NCBI GenBank assembly: GCA_937872275.1
Contig: CALMSE010000184.1
Location: 1 to 6,203 of the forward strand
Reading direction: 5' to 3'
Length of the DNA stretch: 6,203 bases
From: an uncultured Leucobacter sp.
Lineage (GTDB): Bacteria; Actinomycetota; Actinomycetes; Actinomycetales; Microbacteriaceae
How positions within the stretch are numbered: the first letter of the stretch is position 1; each line of letters starts with the position of its first letter. Of this stretch, positions 5,160-6,203 are shown one piece after another. Both the position numbers and the translations under genes were made by a program. The notes beneath the pieces are model-generated. The model was not told the DNA's origin, ran no database searches, and saw only the letters and a program-made list of their open reading frames with translations.

Positions 5160-6203
5160 TCAATGCCCGCTGAAGGCCTCCTTGAGCCACCACGATCCGC
5201 CGTCGGAGGCGATCTTCGCGTCGAGCACGAGGGGCCGCTCGGGATCGGCGGCGAGCCACTCGGCCACCGCGTCGAGGTCGCCGGTCGTCCGTACGGTGAC
5301 CGCGTCGGCGCCGAATCCCCGCGCGATCGCGGCGATGTCGACGTCGGGGAAGGTGACCGTGCCCAGCTCGGCCCCCTCGCCGAAGTGGTGCACCTCGGCG
5401 CTGTAGGCGGCGTCGTTGTAGACGACGACCAGCATCGGGATCCGCTCGCGGACCGCGGTCTCGAGCTCGGCGACGGCCATCAGGAAGCCCCCGTCGCCCG
5501 AACCGAGCACGGGGAGGCGGTGGGGCTCGGCGAACGCCGCCCCGAGGGCCGTGGCCAGGCCGAGGCCGATGGACTGGAAGGCCTGCGTGAAGCAGAACCC
5601 CCGCTCGTCGGGAACCTCGAGGAAGTTCGAGGGGTAGCCCATGAAGTTGCCCGAGTCGACCGCGACCACCCGCTCCGCGGGGATCAGCTCTCCCAGCCGT
5701 TTCGTGAGGTCCCGCGGATCGATCCGCTCAGGCGTCGAGAGGCTCTCGTACGGGGTGTCGATCCACCGCCCCCCGCTCGCGATGCGGTCCGCGACCTCCG
5801 GGGTGCGATAGCGCGCGGCGGTACCCGCGGGCCGGGAATCGCGGGCGGCCCGCGCGGCGAGCTCGCGGTCGAGCGCCTCAGCCGTGGCCGCCGAGTCGCC
5901 CAGCACCCCGATGTCGACGGGACGGTTGCGCCCGAGCGCCTCGGTCTCGAGGTCGATCTGGGCGACGACGGCGCCCGCGCCGATCAGGGTGCCGTGGCGC
6001 ATGGTCCACATGTTCAGGGCGCAGCCGAAGCCCAGGATCAGATCCGCCTCCTGCACGAGCGACGCGGTGGTGGGCGACGAGAAGCCTCCCGAGATGCCGA
6101 GGTCGAAGCGCTCGCCGTTGAAGAGCCCCTTCACCACCGCGGAGGTCGCGAGCAGCGCACCGGCCCGCTCCGCGAGCGCGCGGAGAGCCGGGCCCGCCTC
6201 GCG
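5160..6203 (-). CDS. Thiamine-diphosphate-dependent enzyme, acetolactate synthase-like (5' truncated by window)
   Basis: The visible 347 residues are the middle and C-terminal domains of a ThDP enzyme of the acetolactate synthase / benzoylformate decarboxylase superfamily; such proteins usually have about 550 residues. The frame is open to the right edge, so roughly 200 residues, the PYR domain with its catalytic Glu, lie outside. The central domain includes LLATSAVVKGLF and LGISGGFSSP, followed by ADLILGFG. The C-terminal domain shows FTQAFQSIGLGLATALGAA and the metal/ThDP motif GSGDGGF, with the GDG at visible residues 236-238 and the matching NDAAY Asn at 263. The GTG at 6135-6137 is internal, because conserved domain sequence continues upstream of it. 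The reaction cannot be fixed: no ilvN-type regulatory subunit follows, and the substrate-binding half is partly missing, so it may be a catabolic or uncharacterised decarboxylase or synthase. Confidence 0.88.
   Translation of the reverse strand, partial: REAGPALRALAERAGALLATSAVVKGLFNGERFDLGISGGFSSPTTASLVQEADLILGFGCALNMWTMRHGTLIGAGAVVAQIDLETEALGRNRPVDIGVLGDSAATAEALDRELAARAARDSRPAGTAARYRTPEVADRIASGGRWIDTPYESLSTPERIDPRDLTKRLGELIPAERVVAVDSGNFMGYPSNFLEVPDERGFCFTQAFQSIGLGLATALGAAFAEPHRLPVLGSGDGGFLMAVAELETAVRERIPMLVVVYNDAAYSAEVHHFGEGAELGTVTFPDVDIAAIARGFGADAVTVRTTGDLDAVAEWLAADPERPLVLDAKIASDGGSWWLKEAFSGH

Noticed and set aside
3703..5406. A 567-codon plus-strand frame
   Set aside because: It lies antisense to the desaturase and the ThDP enzyme and encodes Asp/Glu/His/Arg-rich low-complexity sequence typical of shadows in high-GC DNA.

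Overview
The window looks like chromosomal DNA from a high-GC Gram-positive bacterium. The GC content, strongly GC-biased third codon positions, GTG starts and apparently leaderless promoters suggest an actinobacterium, perhaps of the Microbacteriaceae (Leucobacter-like). That placement is an inference from style and protein flavour, not from a marker gene. Most of the window is ordinary housekeeping and lipid-metabolism DNA on the minus strand. No CRISPR array, transposase, phage gene or recognisable defence system is visible.

Layout from left to right. Positions 1-78 (to 99 with the longer start) hold the first codons of an unidentified minus-strand gene that follows apt. Positions 118-642 encode adenine phosphoribosyltransferase on the minus strand, with a promoter at 664-692. 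From about 658 to 1034 there is no protein gene. This stretch contains a striking 90-bp mirror-image repeat built from 18-bp units (776-865) and the promoter zone of a plus-strand tRNA-Arg(ACG) gene at 1035-1108. A strong hairpin terminator (1115-1152) separates that tRNA from a convergent CPBP-family membrane protease gene (1185-2147, minus).

The divergent intergenic region 2148-2398 carries a 17-bp tandem repeat (2269-2344). The repeat lies just upstream of a small two-helix membrane protein gene on the plus strand (2399-2572). A minus-strand cluster follows: a possible 73-residue ORF (4833-5054), a fatty acid desaturase (3748-4851) and a YegS/DAGK-type lipid kinase (2663-3751). Each overlaps the next, and the desaturase and kinase share an ATGA junction, so the two lipid enzymes are probably made together as a membrane-lipid remodelling unit. 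The right end (5160-6203) holds the middle and C-terminal domains of a thiamine-diphosphate enzyme related to acetolactate synthase. Its N-terminus lies outside the window.

The least explained elements are the 18-bp mirror repeat between apt and tRNA-Arg, the 17-bp tandem array in front of the small membrane protein, and the short leaderless-looking ORF in front of the desaturase.
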